DNA of 64,000 nucleotides from Nocardioides thalensis (lineage in GTDB: Bacteria > Actinomycetota > Actinomycetes > Propionibacteriales > Nocardioidaceae), in NCBI RefSeq assembly GCF_013410655.1, contig NZ_JACCFP010000001.1:1631001-1695000 (forward strand). Direction: 5' to 3'. Below, in pieces: positions 51,627-60,504 of the stretch. Below the pieces are notes generated by a model. It saw nothing but the letters and a program-made list of their open reading frames with translations, had not been told where the DNA came from and ran no database searches. The stretch's first letter is position 1. Every line of letters begins with the position of its first letter. The position numbers and the translations under genes were made by a program.

Positions 51627-52619
51627 GTGACGTGGACCAGCGCGGTGTGGACGACCGTGGAGTTCCGGGAGGAGCTCCGCGACTTCGTGGCGCCCGTGGT
51701 CGGCGAGCCGACCGTCCTGGAGCCCCTCGACGTGCGGCCCTGGTCGACCGTGTGGCGGGTCGAGAGCGCGGCCGGCGTCCACTACGCCAAGCAGAACTGT
51801 CCCGGCCAGGCGCACGAAGCGGCGCTGGTCGTCGAGCTCGCCCGGATTGCCCCCGAGCGCGTGGCGCCCGTCGCAGCGGCCGACCCCGCACGCGACCTGC
51901 TGCTCACCCCCGACCTGGGTCCGACGCTCCGCGCGTCCGGGGCCGCCGCCGACCCCGACGTGTGGTGCCGCATCGTGGCCGAGGCCGCCGCCCTCCAGCG
52001 TGAGGTGGCGACCCACGTGGCCGAGCTGCCGCTGCGGGTGCTGCTGCCGGCCGACGCCACGACGTACGTCGCCGATGCGGTCGGCCGGCTGGCCGCGCTG
52101 CCCGCCGGCGACGCGCGCCGTCTCCGGCCCGAGGAGGCGCTGCGCATCGAGGCCCTGCTGCCGGACATCGGTGAGTGGTCTGACGAGGTGGCCGACCTGG
52201 GCCTGCCGATCACGCTCAACCACAACGACCTCCACGACAACAACGTGATCGCGCCGGCCGGCGACGCGTCGCTGCGGTTCTTCGACTTCGGCGACGCCGT
52301 GCTCGCCGAGCCGCTCGGGTCGCTCCTCATCCCGCTGAGGTTCTGCGCCGACGTCCTCGGGGCCGGCCCCGACGACCCCCGGTTGCACCGGGTGGTCGAC
52401 GCCGCTCTCGAGGTGTGGACCGACGTGGTGCCGGCCGCCCGGATGCGCGCTGCCCTGCCGGCCGCCCTCCAGCTCGGGCGGTTGGCCCGGGCGGAGTCCT
52501 GGCGACGGTGCGTCGCCTCGATGACACTCGCCGAACGAGGGGAGTACGGCGCCGCTCCTGCCGAGTGGCTCGGTACGCTCGGTGAGGATCCGCCGGTGGG
52601 CACACGCCCACGGATGTGA
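51627..52619 (+). CDS. Aminoglycoside phosphotransferase/choline-kinase-like protein
   Basis: 330 residues. Kinase-like fold with WSTVWRVESAAGVHYAKQN (ATP loop/Lys), Brenner-type motif ITLNHNDLHDNNV and metal-binding FFDFGDAVLAEP. The C-terminal helical part is complete. APH-family members phosphorylate sugars, choline or antibiotics; the natural substrate here is unknown and a resistance role cannot be assumed. GTG 51627 preceded at seven bases by CAGGCT. Next gene is an LCP protein. Confidence 0.78.
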   Translation: MTWTSAVWTTVEFREELRDFVAPVVGEPTVLEPLDVRPWSTVWRVESAAGVHYAKQNCPGQAHEAALVVELARIAPERVAPVAAADPARDLLLTPDLGPTLRASGAAADPDVWCRIVAEAAALQREVATHVAELPLRVLLPADATTYVADAVGRLAALPAGDARRLRPEEALRIEALLPDIGEWSDEVADLGLPITLNHNDLHDNNVIAPAGDASLRFFDFGDAVLAEPLGSLLIPLRFCADVLGAGPDDPRLHRVVDAALEVWTDVVPAARMRAALPAALQLGRLARAESWRRCVASMTLAERGEYGAAPAEWLGTLGEDPPVGTRPRM

Positions 52620-52697
52620 CGCAGCGCTCGGGCGTAGCGATACTTTTGCGGCGCGGGACGGTCCCGTGCCCGAGTCCGAGGGTGTCGAGAGGTACGA

Positions 52698-54458
52698 ATG
52701 GCCGAGCCGACGAGCCGCGGTGGAGCACGCCGTGCGCCCCGGTCGATCCGGCTGTCCGCACGCGAGCGCCGTCGCCTCGAGCACCAGCAGCGCAGGGGCG
52801 GCAGGCGCGCGCTGAGCACCGACGAGGTGCGCGCGCAGCGGCGCGCGGCGCGCCGTACGGGCACCAGCCGCAAGGGGGCTCCCGCCGCGACGCCGCGCGC
52901 GGCGGTCGCGGCTCCCGCGCCGACCTCGCTCGCTGCGACCACCGCGACCGCCGCTACCACGACGACCCCGCGCACGACGCGCAGCGCCGGTGGCCGACGC
53001 GCGCTGCGACCGGGCGAGCGCCGCACCCGCGGGCTCGCCGGCACCCTGGGCATGACGTTCCTGGGCGCCGTCGTCCCCGGCTCCGGCTACCTGTACGCCG
53101 GCCGCAAGCTCATCGGCGGGATCGTGATTGCCGGCTGGGCGATCATCGCCGGCTTCGTCGCGTGGTACTTCGGGCGTGACTGGCGGCGCGGGCTCGACCT
53201 CGTCTTCGACCCGCAGCTGCTCAAGATCGTCCTCGGCGTGGTCGTCGGCCTGCTGCTCGTCTGGCTCTTCGTCGTGTGGACGTCCTACCGCCTGGTCCGG
53301 CCGCGGGAGCGCCCCCGCTGGCACACCTGGGTCGGCAACATCGCGGTCGTCGTCTTCTGCGGGATCATGGCCGCCCCGGTCCTGCGCGCGGCGCAGTACG
53401 GCATGGCCACCGCCGGGTTCGTGGAGCGGGTCTTCGACAACAACGAGACCGCGACCGCGCCCGACGACGTGACCCATGAGGACCCGTGGGCCGGGCGGGA
53501 GCGCGTCAACGTGCTGCTGCTCGGCGGCGACGGGGGCGAGGGCCGCGAGGGCGTGCGCACCGACAGCGTGATCCTGCTCAGCATCGACACCCGCACCGGG
53601 AAGACGGTCACGTTCAGCCTCCCGCGCAACATGGCGAACGCCCAGTTCCCCGAGGGCAGCCCGCTGCGGGAGGAGTACCCCTACGGCTTCAGCAACGGCG
53701 ACCCCGCCAGCGGCGACTTCATGCTCAACGCGATCTACCGCAACATCCCGGCCTGGCACCCCGGCATCCTCGGCAAGAGCACCAACGAGGGCGCCGATGC
53801 GATCAAGCAGGCCGTGGAGGGGACGCTCGGCATCCCGGTCGAGTACTACGTGCTCGTCAACCTCGACGGCTTCAAGCAGGTCGTCGACGCGATCGGCGGC
53901 GTCGACGTGAACATCAACGAGCCGATCGCAGTGCAGGGCTGCACCGACTGCGGCACCCCGCCCGACGAGTGGATCCCGCCGGGGCCGGACCAGCACCTCA
54001 ACGGCTACTACGCCCTCTGGTTCGCCCGCGGCCGCGTCGGCTCCGACGACTACGAGCGGATGGAGCGCCAGCGCTGCATGGTCGACGCGATCGTCGAGGC
54101 GGCCGACCCGGCCAACGTGCTGCGGCGCTACCTCGACCTGATCAAGGCCGGCGAGGAGATCGTCTACACCGACATCCCGCAGGAGCTCGCGTCCGCGTTC
54201 GTCGATCTCGCGCTGAAGGTCAAGGGCGCGAAGATGAAGTCGGTGGTCTTCCAGACCAACGACGAGTGGACCTCCGCCGACCCCGACTTCGACTACATGC
54301 ACGAGCTGGTCGACCGGGCCCTCAACCCGCCGCCGCGCCAGCCGGGCAGCGGTGGCGAGGAGCCGGTCGTCGACCGCGCCGAGGACGCCTGCGCCTACAA
54401 CCCGACGGGCGAGACCGTCGAGGACGCGATCGCGACGTACGGCGTCGGCGGCTCCTGA
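52698..54458 (+). CDS. LytR-CpsA-Psr (LCP) family wall-polymer transferase
   Basis: 586 residues. The Arg/Thr/Ala-rich cytoplasmic N-terminus of about 110 residues is followed by two or three hydrophobic segments (LAGTLGMTFLGAVVPGSGYL, GIVIAGWAIIAGFVAWYF, IVLGVVVGLLLVWLFVVW, IAVVVFCGIMAAPV). The LCP domain begins NVLLLGGDGGEGREGVRTDS and continues with FSLPRNMANAQF, YYVLVNLDGFKQVVDAIGGV and WFARGRVGSDDYERMERQ. The catalytic Arg/Asp residues are present. LCP enzymes attach teichoic-like or arabinogalactan-type polymers to peptidoglycan. Confidence 0.9.
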   Translation: MAEPTSRGGARRAPRSIRLSARERRRLEHQQRRGGRRALSTDEVRAQRRAARRTGTSRKGAPAATPRAAVAAPAPTSLAATTATAATTTTPRTTRSAGGRRALRPGERRTRGLAGTLGMTFLGAVVPGSGYLYAGRKLIGGIVIAGWAIIAGFVAWYFGRDWRRGLDLVFDPQLLKIVLGVVVGLLLVWLFVVWTSYRLVRPRERPRWHTWVGNIAVVVFCGIMAAPVLRAAQYGMATAGFVERVFDNNETATAPDDVTHEDPWAGRERVNVLLLGGDGGEGREGVRTDSVILLSIDTRTGKTVTFSLPRNMANAQFPEGSPLREEYPYGFSNGDPASGDFMLNAIYRNIPAWHPGILGKSTNEGADAIKQAVEGTLGIPVEYYVLVNLDGFKQVVDAIGGVDVNINEPIAVQGCTDCGTPPDEWIPPGPDQHLNGYYALWFARGRVGSDDYERMERQRCMVDAIVEAADPANVLRRYLDLIKAGEEIVYTDIPQELASAFVDLALKVKGAKMKSVVFQTNDEWTSADPDFDYMHELVDRALNPPPRQPGSGGEEPVVDRAEDACAYNPTGETVEDAIATYGVGGS

Positions 54459-54483
54459 GCGAGCCCGGCGCATCGATCCCCAC

Positions 54484-54489
54484 TAGGGT
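54484..54489 (+). promoter_or_regulatory. Putative -10 element of tRNA-Met
   Basis: TAGGGT 12 bases before the tRNA, placing a start about six bases before the mature 5' end. Confidence 0.4.
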
Positions 54490-54501
54490 GAGCCCACCCC
54501 A

Positions 54502-54575
54502 GGGGCGGTAGCTCAGTCGGTCAGAGCAGAGGACTCATAATCCTTGGGTCGTGGGTTCGAGCCCCACCCGCCCTA
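54502..54575 (+). tRNA. tRNA-Met (CAT), elongator type
   Basis: 74-base cloverleaf. Acceptor GGGGCGG with CCGCCCT (first pair G-U), D-stem GCTC, anticodon loop CTCATAA, T-arm GTGGGTTCGAGCCCCAC. The anticodon stem lacks the three G-C pairs of initiator tRNA. A tRNA-Ile with modified CAT is less likely but cannot be excluded from sequence alone. Confidence 0.88.
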
Positions 54576-54597
54576 CACAAGCTGGCCGGTCGACACC

Positions 54598-54990
54598 TCA
54601 GGCCGGCAGGAACGGTGCGTTCAGCCGCTGCAGCCAGTCGCCGAGGGTCGGTAGCAACTCGTCACCGAAGGCCGTGTCGACCCCGAAGTAGCGCAGCCCC
54701 ACCACGATCACCGCCGTGAACGCGAGCAGGAGGGCGAGCGGCGTGAGCGCGCCGCCCGCGACGTTCGGTCGGCTGGTGGTGGCCAGCCCGACGAAACCGA
54801 ACGCGATGCCGAGGATGCTGGCTGCGAGGGCGAGCGCGTGCATGACGGAGAACGGTGCGGCGAGCGCAGCGAACAGGCCGAGCAGGAACCCGAGCTCGGC
54901 CGCAGCGGACGTGTGGACGCGGGGATCCGGCGACGCGTCGAAGAGTCCGGCGAGGTCATCGCCCTGGGAAGAGATGCCTCCCGCGGCCAT
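54598..54990 (-). CDS. Small membrane protein
   Basis: 130 residues with three hydrophobic segments (LGFLLGLFAALAAPFSVMHA, ALAASILGIAFGFVGLA, LTPLALLLAFTAVIVVGLRY). The soluble N-terminus of about 30 residues is Asp/Ser-rich. It resembles DUF4190-type small membrane proteins but I am not certain. ATG 54990. Convergent with the tRNA-Met gene. Confidence 0.6.
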   Translation of the reverse strand: MAAGGISSQGDDLAGLFDASPDPRVHTSAAAELGFLLGLFAALAAPFSVMHALALAASILGIAFGFVGLATTSRPNVAGGALTPLALLLAFTAVIVVGLRYFGVDTAFGDELLPTLGDWLQRLNAPFLPA

Positions 54991-55071
54991 GCTGAATTCT
55001 ACGCCCCGAAATCGAAGAACAGGAGCCCTGGCGGGACCGGCTTTCCTGGGTGGACCTCCCGATGGCTGCGC

Positions 55072-55290
55072 TCAGGCGTACGCGCTGACCCGCCTCAGCA
55101 TGTCCATGCTCGGGAACCGCGTCTCGCGGACCTTGTCGAGCAGGATCGCGGTGTAGGCGGACAACTCGTCCGGCCCCAGCAGCTTCTCCGCCATGTCCAT
55201 CATCGTCGACGACGGAAAGCGGTCCTCCTCGATCTTCTCCAGCAGCATCTGCAGCACCTCGCGGCGCACGTCCACGGCTCCGTCCGACAT
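55072..55290 (-). CDS. Small hypothetical protein with duplicated RFPS motif
   Basis: 72 residues. Two similar helices each contain EKIEEDRFPSSTMMDMAEK and DKVRETRFPSMDMLRRV, so the protein looks like an internal duplication. Mostly charged and helical. A plausible conserved actinobacterial small protein. No membrane segment. ATG 55290 without a clear RBS. Gap 55291-55496 has no gene; it holds a GC hairpin (GCGGGGG/CCCCCGC near 55462-55482) just before the next gene. Confidence 0.55.
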   Translation of the reverse strand: MSDGAVDVRREVLQMLLEKIEEDRFPSSTMMDMAEKLLGPDELSAYTAILLDKVRETRFPSMDMLRRVSAYA

Positions 55291-55496
55291 CTCGTCGCTC
55301 CCTCCCTCGAAGTGTCAGCGGAGCCGGTACCCGTTCGCATCGCCGATCAGCCGGGTTCCGCAGAGCTCCGGTCATGGGCTGCGCGGTCCGGGGTACCGGC
55401 GACCCATGGGCGGCTCGGGGGTCGGCCGCAACCGGCGGTCCCCGGCGCCGTTAGGGCTGGCGGGGGCGAACGACCCCCGCTGGGGAGGGAGTCATC

Positions 55497-56144
55497 ATGT
55501 TCAAGTCAGATCAGCGTGCGGGCCCGCGCCTGCGCCGGGTCCTGGCGCTGCTGGTCACGGTCGCGACCGTGGCGCTGGTGACCCAGCCGGCGCCGGCCGA
55601 GGCCGGGCGCAAGGGCTGGGGATCTCCGGTCGTCGCGGTCACGGACGAGGGATCGATGCGCGCCCCGGTGCGCTACCGGTCCGACGACGGCTGGTTCCGC
55701 GGCCGCTTCGTCCCGAGCAGCTTCGAGGTCGTCGGCGAGGAGATCGTCGCCCACGGCACCGTGACCGGGCTCGCGCACGAGAAGGGCGACCGGACCCGCA
55801 AGGTGTCCGAGGACGTCTCGCTCCCGGTCGCCCTCTCGGGCGCGACCGGTGGCGGCCAGGCGACGATGCGCGGGCCCGGCCTGGCGGGCGGCATGGCCGC
55901 CGCGGCCGCGACCTGCGACGTGCTCAACCTGGTGCTGGGGCCGCTGGACCTCAACCTGCTCGGTCTGGAGATCCATCTCGACCAGGTGGTCCTGGACATC
56001 ATCGCCAACCCGGCCGGCGGACTGCTGGGTGACCTGCTATGCGCCGTCGCCAACCTGCTGGACGGCGGACCGCTCGCGGGCCTGCTGGCGCAGTTGACCG
56101 ATCTGCTCGAGCAGATCCTCGGCGCGCTCAACCTCGGCGGCTGA
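55497..56144 (+). CDS. Secreted protein of unknown function
   Basis: 215 residues. Signal peptide (RVLALLVTVATVALVTQPAP, cleavage after AEA). The mature part has RYRSDDGWFRGRFVPSSFEV, DVSLPVALSGATGG and a C-terminal half rich in Leu/Gly (DVLNLVLGPLDLNLLGLEIH, LDQVVLDIIANPAGGLLGDL). I know this pattern from many actinobacterial secreted hypotheticals; no function is established. ATG 55497 with GGGAGG upstream. Followed by a double hairpin terminator. Confidence 0.65.
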   Translation: MFKSDQRAGPRLRRVLALLVTVATVALVTQPAPAEAGRKGWGSPVVAVTDEGSMRAPVRYRSDDGWFRGRFVPSSFEVVGEEIVAHGTVTGLAHEKGDRTRKVSEDVSLPVALSGATGGGQATMRGPGLAGGMAAAAATCDVLNLVLGPLDLNLLGLEIHLDQVVLDIIANPAGGLLGDLLCAVANLLDGGPLAGLLAQLTDLLEQILGALNLGG

Positions 56145-56153
56145 CCCCCGGCT

Positions 56154-56207
56154 CGGAGTCCCCGGTCGCCCCCTGTTGGCCGGGGACTCCGTCCTGCTGC
56201 TCAGGAC
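56154..56207. terminator. Double hairpin terminator
   Basis: CGGAGTCCCCGG (56154-56165) pairs with CCGGGGACTCCG (56180-56191), 12 bp. It is followed by GTCCTG-CTGCT-CAGGAC (56191-56207). It lies between convergent genes. Confidence 0.78.
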
Positions 56208-56215
56208 GGCGCGCG

Positions 56216-56833
56216 CTACCCCCGTGGATCGGGTACGACGCCGCCGGGCGGCGTGAGCAGCCCCAGCATGGTGGCGGCGATCGCGCGCGGCGCGTCCTCC
56301 GCGGCCATCTCGCCGGCATAGACCGCCGCCGACGCGGCGTGGGTGGCGGTGTGCAGCATCGTCACCAGCCACGACACCGGAAGGTCGTCGCGGAAGCGGC
56401 CCTCCGCGCGGCCCCGCTCGAGCAGTCGCTCGGCGCGGGCGCGGGGGGCCTCGTGGGCCGCCTCCATCTCGCCACCGGGAAGGGTCCGCTCGGCCGCGAC
56501 CACCAGGGCGCCGTACCGGTTCGTGATCGTCCAGGTGGCGTCGATCAGCCGTCGCAGAGCGTCGACCGGGTCACCGGACAGGTCGACCGCGGACAGCGCG
56601 GCCTCCGCGTCCTGCATCGCGCGGTCGACGACCGCGCCGACGAGCGTCGCCCGGGTGTCGAAGTGACCGTAGAGCGTGACCCGGCCGACCCCGGCGGCCT
56701 TCGCGATCTCGTTGATGCTCGCGTCGGGATCGCGCGCCAGGCACCGGGTCGCCGCGTCGAGGATCGCCGCCGCATTCCTGCGGGCGTCGGCCCGCTGCTG
56801 CCGGCCGGTGGTGGCTTCGTCGGTGCTGGTCAC
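56216..56833 (-). CDS. TetR-family transcriptional regulator
   Basis: 205 residues. HTH: RRNAAAILDAATRCLARDPD, INEIAKAAGVGRVTLYGHF. The ligand domain follows (LRRLIDATWTITNRYGALVV, AIAATMLGLLTPPGGV). GTG 56833 overlaps the upstream membrane-protein stop by four bases. It is the last gene of an MFS-membrane protein-TetR operon. It probably binds the GAACA-N4-TGTTC sites in front of that operon, giving feedback repression. Confidence 0.88.
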   Translation of the reverse strand: MTSTDEATTGRQQRADARRNAAAILDAATRCLARDPDASINEIAKAAGVGRVTLYGHFDTRATLVGAVVDRAMQDAEAALSAVDLSGDPVDALRRLIDATWTITNRYGALVVAAERTLPGGEMEAAHEAPRARAERLLERGRAEGRFRDDLPVSWLVTMLHTATHAASAAVYAGEMAAEDAPRAIAATMLGLLTPPGGVVPDPRG

Positions 56834-57288
56834 GATGCGGCGATCGTAGTCCCTCGCGGATCCGACTCGGCCGCCGCGACCGCCGCGCCGTGACGGGAGT
56901 GGCAGCCGGCGTACTCCTCCCACCGCCAGGCCATCGCGACGAGCATGAGGACGAACATGCCGACGTGGCCGACCATCATCAGCCCGTGCTCGCCGATCGC
57001 CCCGGCCCAGTGGAACGGCATGGCCAGGACGAAGCCGGCGTACATCGCGGCGCTCATCTCCAGCGTCGGCGCCCAGGCGTGCCCGCGGAGCCGCATCCAG
57101 GCGGCCATCGGCACGGCCATCGTCGTCGCCATGACCAGCGACTCGACCTCCGCGGACCGCAGCCAGTGGGTGTCGGCCGCGCCGCTCGTGGCCAGCATCC
57201 ACACCGGCCAGAGCACCATCATCCCGACGAGCATCGCGACGACCATCTCGAGGTAGTGCAGGGAGAACCTGCGGATCTGCGTGAACAT
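56830..57288 (-). CDS. Four-helix membrane protein
   Basis: 152 residues with about four helices (YLEMVVAMLVGMMVLWPVWM, VMATTMAVPMAAWMRL, MSAAMYAGFVLAMPF, GLMMVGHVGMFVLMLVAMAW), Met- and His-rich. The charged tail ends TTIAAS. Start overlaps the MFS stop (ATGA) and the end overlaps the TetR start. I do not recognise a named function. Likely acts with the transporter. Confidence 0.62.
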   Translation of the reverse strand: MFTQIRRFSLHYLEMVVAMLVGMMVLWPVWMLATSGAADTHWLRSAEVESLVMATTMAVPMAAWMRLRGHAWAPTLEMSAAMYAGFVLAMPFHWAGAIGEHGLMMVGHVGMFVLMLVAMAWRWEEYAGCHSRHGAAVAAAESDPRGTTIAAS

Positions 57289-58709
57289 CAGTGGAGACCT
57301 CCGGTGTGCGGGACGGAGCCGGTGGTCCGTCCGGGGACGAGGACGAGGGAGACGAGGGCGGCCGTCGCGGCGACGGCGGCGGCGAGGGTGAAGCCGTCGG
57401 TGAACCCGGCCGCCGTGGAGCCCGCGATGCTCGCGGCCGCGACGCTGGAGATGACCGCCGCGCCGAGCGAGGCGCCGAACTCGTGGAACGTGCTGACGAT
57501 GCCGCTCGCGATGCCGGCCTCGTGCGGGGCGATCATGCCGAGCGCCGTGGCCGATGCCGCCACGAACAGGACGCCGAGGCCGAGGGCGCCGCCGGCGATG
57601 CCGACCACCACCGCCGTTGCGCCGTCGAGGAGCGCCGGCACGGAGAACCCGAGCGCGGCGACCACGAACCCGCTCGCGGCGAGGACCCTGGCGCCGGTCC
57701 GGGCGATCAGATGACCGCCGGCGGTGGCGCCGGCCATCGTCGCGATCGCGATCGGCAGGAACAGCACGCCCGTCAGCAGCGCGCCCTTGCCGGCGTGGTG
57801 CTGGAGGTAGAACGTGCCGAGGAAGAAGCCGGCCACCATCAGCGCGGTCGCGGAGACGATCAGGAACGTGCCGGAGGCGACCGGTCGACGTGCCAGCAGC
57901 CCGAGGTCCATCAGCGGTGTCCGGGCGGTCCGCTGCCGCAGGCCGAACAGCAGGTAGAGGACGACGGACCCGGCGAGGAGGAGGAGCGTGGTGCCGTCGG
58001 TCCAGCCGCGGTCGCCGGCGCCGATCAGCGCGTAGATCCCGGTGCCCGTCGCCGCCGTGACCAGCGCGGCGCCCAGGACGTCGACGCCGGACGCGGACCG
58101 AGTCGCGGCGCGCGGCAGCCGCCGGGTCAGCACGACGGTCACGACGATGCCGATGGGGACGTTGACGAAGAACACCCACGGCCACCCGGGGCCGGCGGTC
58201 AGGACCCCGCCGAGGAGCACGCCGAGCGCGGCACCGCCGCCGCCCAGCGCCGACCAGATGCCCATGGCACGGTTGCGCTCCTCGCCCTCGAAGAGGTGCA
58301 GCACGGCGGCGAGCGCCGCGGGAGAGAGGAGGGCGGCGCCGAGGCCCTGCGCCACCCGGCCGCCGATGAGCAGCTCGGGCGTCTCGGCGAGGCCGGAGAC
58401 CAGGGAGGCGCCGGTGAAGACGCCGAGCCCGGTCAGGACCACGGCGCGGGTGCCGAGGATGTCGGCCGCGCGGCCGCCGAGCAGCATCAGGCCGCCGAAC
58501 GCGAGGGTGTAGGCGCTCACCACCCAGGTCGTGGCCTCACGGTCGAGCCCGAGGTCGGCGCCCATGTGGGGCAGTGCGATCGCGACGACGGTCACGTCGA
58601 CGATCAGCATCAGCTGGGCGATCCCGAGCAGCGCCAGGGTCGACCAGCGGCGGGGGTCCGGGGCGGGAGAGGTCGTCTCGGTCGCCGCGGATGCGGGGGT
58701 AGAGGTCAT
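57288..58709 (-). CDS. MFS drug/H+ antiporter (DHA2, EmrB/QacA type)
   Basis: 473 residues with 14 predicted helices. Motifs LIVDVTVVAIALPHMGADLG (helix 1), GGRAADILGTRAVVLTG (loop 2-3) and GLGAALLSPAALAAVLHLF (helix 4-5) are typical of QacA/EmrB pumps. ATG 58709 has AGGAG eight bases upstream. It is transcribed from a promoter with two operators and followed by a coupled membrane protein and TetR gene. Substrate unknown. Confidence 0.88.
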   Translation of the reverse strand: MTSTPASAATETTSPAPDPRRWSTLALLGIAQLMLIVDVTVVAIALPHMGADLGLDREATTWVVSAYTLAFGGLMLLGGRAADILGTRAVVLTGLGVFTGASLVSGLAETPELLIGGRVAQGLGAALLSPAALAAVLHLFEGEERNRAMGIWSALGGGGAALGVLLGGVLTAGPGWPWVFFVNVPIGIVVTVVLTRRLPRAATRSASGVDVLGAALVTAATGTGIYALIGAGDRGWTDGTTLLLLAGSVVLYLLFGLRQRTARTPLMDLGLLARRPVASGTFLIVSATALMVAGFFLGTFYLQHHAGKGALLTGVLFLPIAIATMAGATAGGHLIARTGARVLAASGFVVAALGFSVPALLDGATAVVVGIAGGALGLGVLFVAASATALGMIAPHEAGIASGIVSTFHEFGASLGAAVISSVAAASIAGSTAAGFTDGFTLAAAVAATAALVSLVLVPGRTTGSVPHTGGLH

Positions 58710-58725
58710 GCCAGGCTCCTAAGTC

Positions 58726-58771
58726 GAACAGTGATGTTCAGGATAATAAGTTGAACACCGGTGTTCGACAA
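58726..58771 (-). promoter_or_regulatory. Promoter with two TetR-type operators
   Basis: On the minus strand TTGTCG (58766-58771), 17 bases, TATTAT (58743-58748). The spacer contains GAACACCGGTGTTC (58753-58766). A second copy, GAACAGTGATGTTC (58726-58739), covers the start region. The pair are 27 bp apart, about two and a half helical turns. Confidence 0.82.
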
Positions 58772-58817
58772 GAGCATTCCCGAGCCTGTTCGCCCGGCCG
58801 TGCGGAACCGCTCCGGG

Positions 58818-59570
58818 TCAGTCCCCCCAGCCCATCGGGAACACCTCGAACGCCGCGGCCATCGGCACGCCCAGCCGCGTGCCCGTCGGGCGGGCGAAAC
58901 CCTCGAGGAACTCGCGGGGGTCCCAGTTCTCCCAGCCGAGGCCGTCGATGTAGGCCCGGTGCGCCTCGAGCGAGGCGACGCCCGCGTCGAACGTCTCGGT
59001 GGTGTCGACGCCGTGCTCGGCCAACGGGGAGCCGAACGCCCACACCTCGCGAACGCCGCCCCACGGCTCGAGGCCGTCGACGAGCTGGTCGGCGAAGATC
59101 CAGCGGTTGCCCGCGTCGCGCACGGCGTCCACGACGGCCCGCCCGACGGCGATGTGGTCGGCCTGGTTGAGGTTGCGACCGCCCCAGGTGTCGCGGAAGT
59201 TGCCGGTGATGACGATCTCGGGGCGGTGGCGCCGTACGACCTCCGCGAGCAGGCCGCGCAGCGCGACGCCGTACTCGAGGACGCCGTCAGGCTGGTGGAG
59301 GAACTCGACGGTGTCGACCCCGACGATCCGCGCGGACTCCACCTGCTCCTGCTCCCGTACGACGCGGCACTCGTCGGGAGCGACGCCGTCGATGCCCGCC
59401 TCGCCGCTGGTCACCATGCAGTAGGCGACGGACTTCCCCTGTCCGGTCCAGCGCGCGACCGCGGCGGCCGCTCCGAACTCCATGTCGTCGGGATGGGCGA
59501 CGATGCACAGCGCCCTCTCCCAGCTCTCGTCCAGCGGCTGCAGCGGTGGGGGCGGAGTCTGCGTGGTCAT
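58818..59570 (-). CDS. PIG-L family deacetylase
   Basis: 250 residues. Zinc motif CIVAHPDDMEFG (AHPDD, residues 24-31), substrate loop TSGEAGIDGV, QPDGVL and HIAVGRAVVDAV. LmbE/MshB-like enzymes remove N-acetyl groups from sugar conjugates (mycothiol, LPS-like). The MshB-like role is possible but not shown. ATG 59570 at the end of the DUF72 gene (16 bp gap), same strand. Confidence 0.85.
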   Translation of the reverse strand: MTTQTPPPPLQPLDESWERALCIVAHPDDMEFGAAAAVARWTGQGKSVAYCMVTSGEAGIDGVAPDECRVVREQEQVESARIVGVDTVEFLHQPDGVLEYGVALRGLLAEVVRRHRPEIVITGNFRDTWGGRNLNQADHIAVGRAVVDAVRDAGNRWIFADQLVDGLEPWGGVREVWAFGSPLAEHGVDTTETFDAGVASLEAHRAYIDGLGWENWDPREFLEGFARPTGTRLGVPMAAAFEVFPMGWGD

Positions 59571-59586
59571 CCGTGGAGCATGCCAC

Positions 59587-60402
59587 TCAGCTCGCCAGGA
59601 TCTCCTGAAGCCTCACCGCGTCGTGCGGGGCGTGGCCGCGGGCGTCGTTGTCGAAGTAGACGAACGTGTCGGCCGACTCCGCCCACGCGCGGCAGCGGTC
59701 GGCCCACCGGTCGAGCGCAGCGTCGGAGTAGCCGCTCGTGTAGAGCTCGGTGTCGCCGTGCAGCCGCACGTAGACGACGTCGCTCGTCACGGCGTCCGGC
59801 TCGGGCCAGCGGCCCGCGGTGTCGGCCACCACGCAGCCGATGTCGTGCCTCCGGAGCAGGGCGAACGCCTCCTCGGTGCAGAAGCTGGGGTGCCGGAACT
59901 CCAGGACGTGGTGCAGCGGCCGGTCCGCGTCGGTGGTCGTGAGCAGCCGGTCCCCGGTCAGGCGGCCGTCGTGGTGCTCGGCGAGCTTGGCCGCCTCGGT
60001 GGTGGAGCGGGGGAGCAGGTCGAAGAAGTCGGCGAGCAGCCCGGCGTCGTACCGCACCGACTCCGGCAGCTGCCACAGCACCGGCCCGAGCTTCGGGCCG
60101 AGGGCCAGCACGCCCGAGGCGAAGAAGTTGGCGAGGGGTGCCTCGACGTCGCGCAGCCGCTTCATGTGCGTGATGAACCGACCGCCCTTGACCGCGAACA
60201 CGAAGTCGTCGGGAGCGGCGTCGCGCCAGGCGGCGTACGACGACGGGCGCTGCAGCGAGTAGAAGGAGCCGTTGATCTCGATCGATCCCATCCGAGCCGC
60301 GGCGTACGCGAGCTCCTCGCGCTGGACGAGGCCGCGCGGGTAGAAGTCGCCCCGCCAGCGGGGATACGCCCACCCGGAGATGCCGACGCGGATCCTGTGC
60401 AC
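59587..60402 (-). CDS. DUF72 (YecE-like) protein
   Basis: 271 residues. TIM-barrel DUF72 signatures: VGISGWAYPRWRGDFYP, IEINGSFYSLQRPSSYAAW, FVFAVKGGRFITHMKRL, HVLEFRHPSFCTEEAFALL, VYVRLHGDTELYTSGYS and VYFDNDARGHAPHDA. Function unknown in bacteria. GTG 60402 preceded by CCCGGAG. It precedes the PIG-L gene. Confidence 0.88.
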   Translation of the reverse strand: MHRIRVGISGWAYPRWRGDFYPRGLVQREELAYAAARMGSIEINGSFYSLQRPSSYAAWRDAAPDDFVFAVKGGRFITHMKRLRDVEAPLANFFASGVLALGPKLGPVLWQLPESVRYDAGLLADFFDLLPRSTTEAAKLAEHHDGRLTGDRLLTTTDADRPLHHVLEFRHPSFCTEEAFALLRRHDIGCVVADTAGRWPEPDAVTSDVVYVRLHGDTELYTSGYSDAALDRWADRCRAWAESADTFVYFDNDARGHAPHDAVRLQEILAS

Positions 60403-60504
60403 CTCCGGGAGGTACCCGGGTCGCCGGTCACTATGAGGCCGGATCCCGTTCCGCCCTGAGCGGAACCGCTTGTCCGGCCGGAGCCGACGGGGTGGGGTGA
60501 GGCC

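Noticed and set aside
51627..52619. Aminoglycoside resistance gene
   Set aside because: Only the general kinase fold is visible; such APH-like genes are common chromosomal proteins of unknown substrate, so resistance is not supported.
54502..54575. Initiator tRNA-fMet
   Set aside because: Anticodon stem lacks the three consecutive G-C pairs and the acceptor end has G-U rather than the initiator mismatch.
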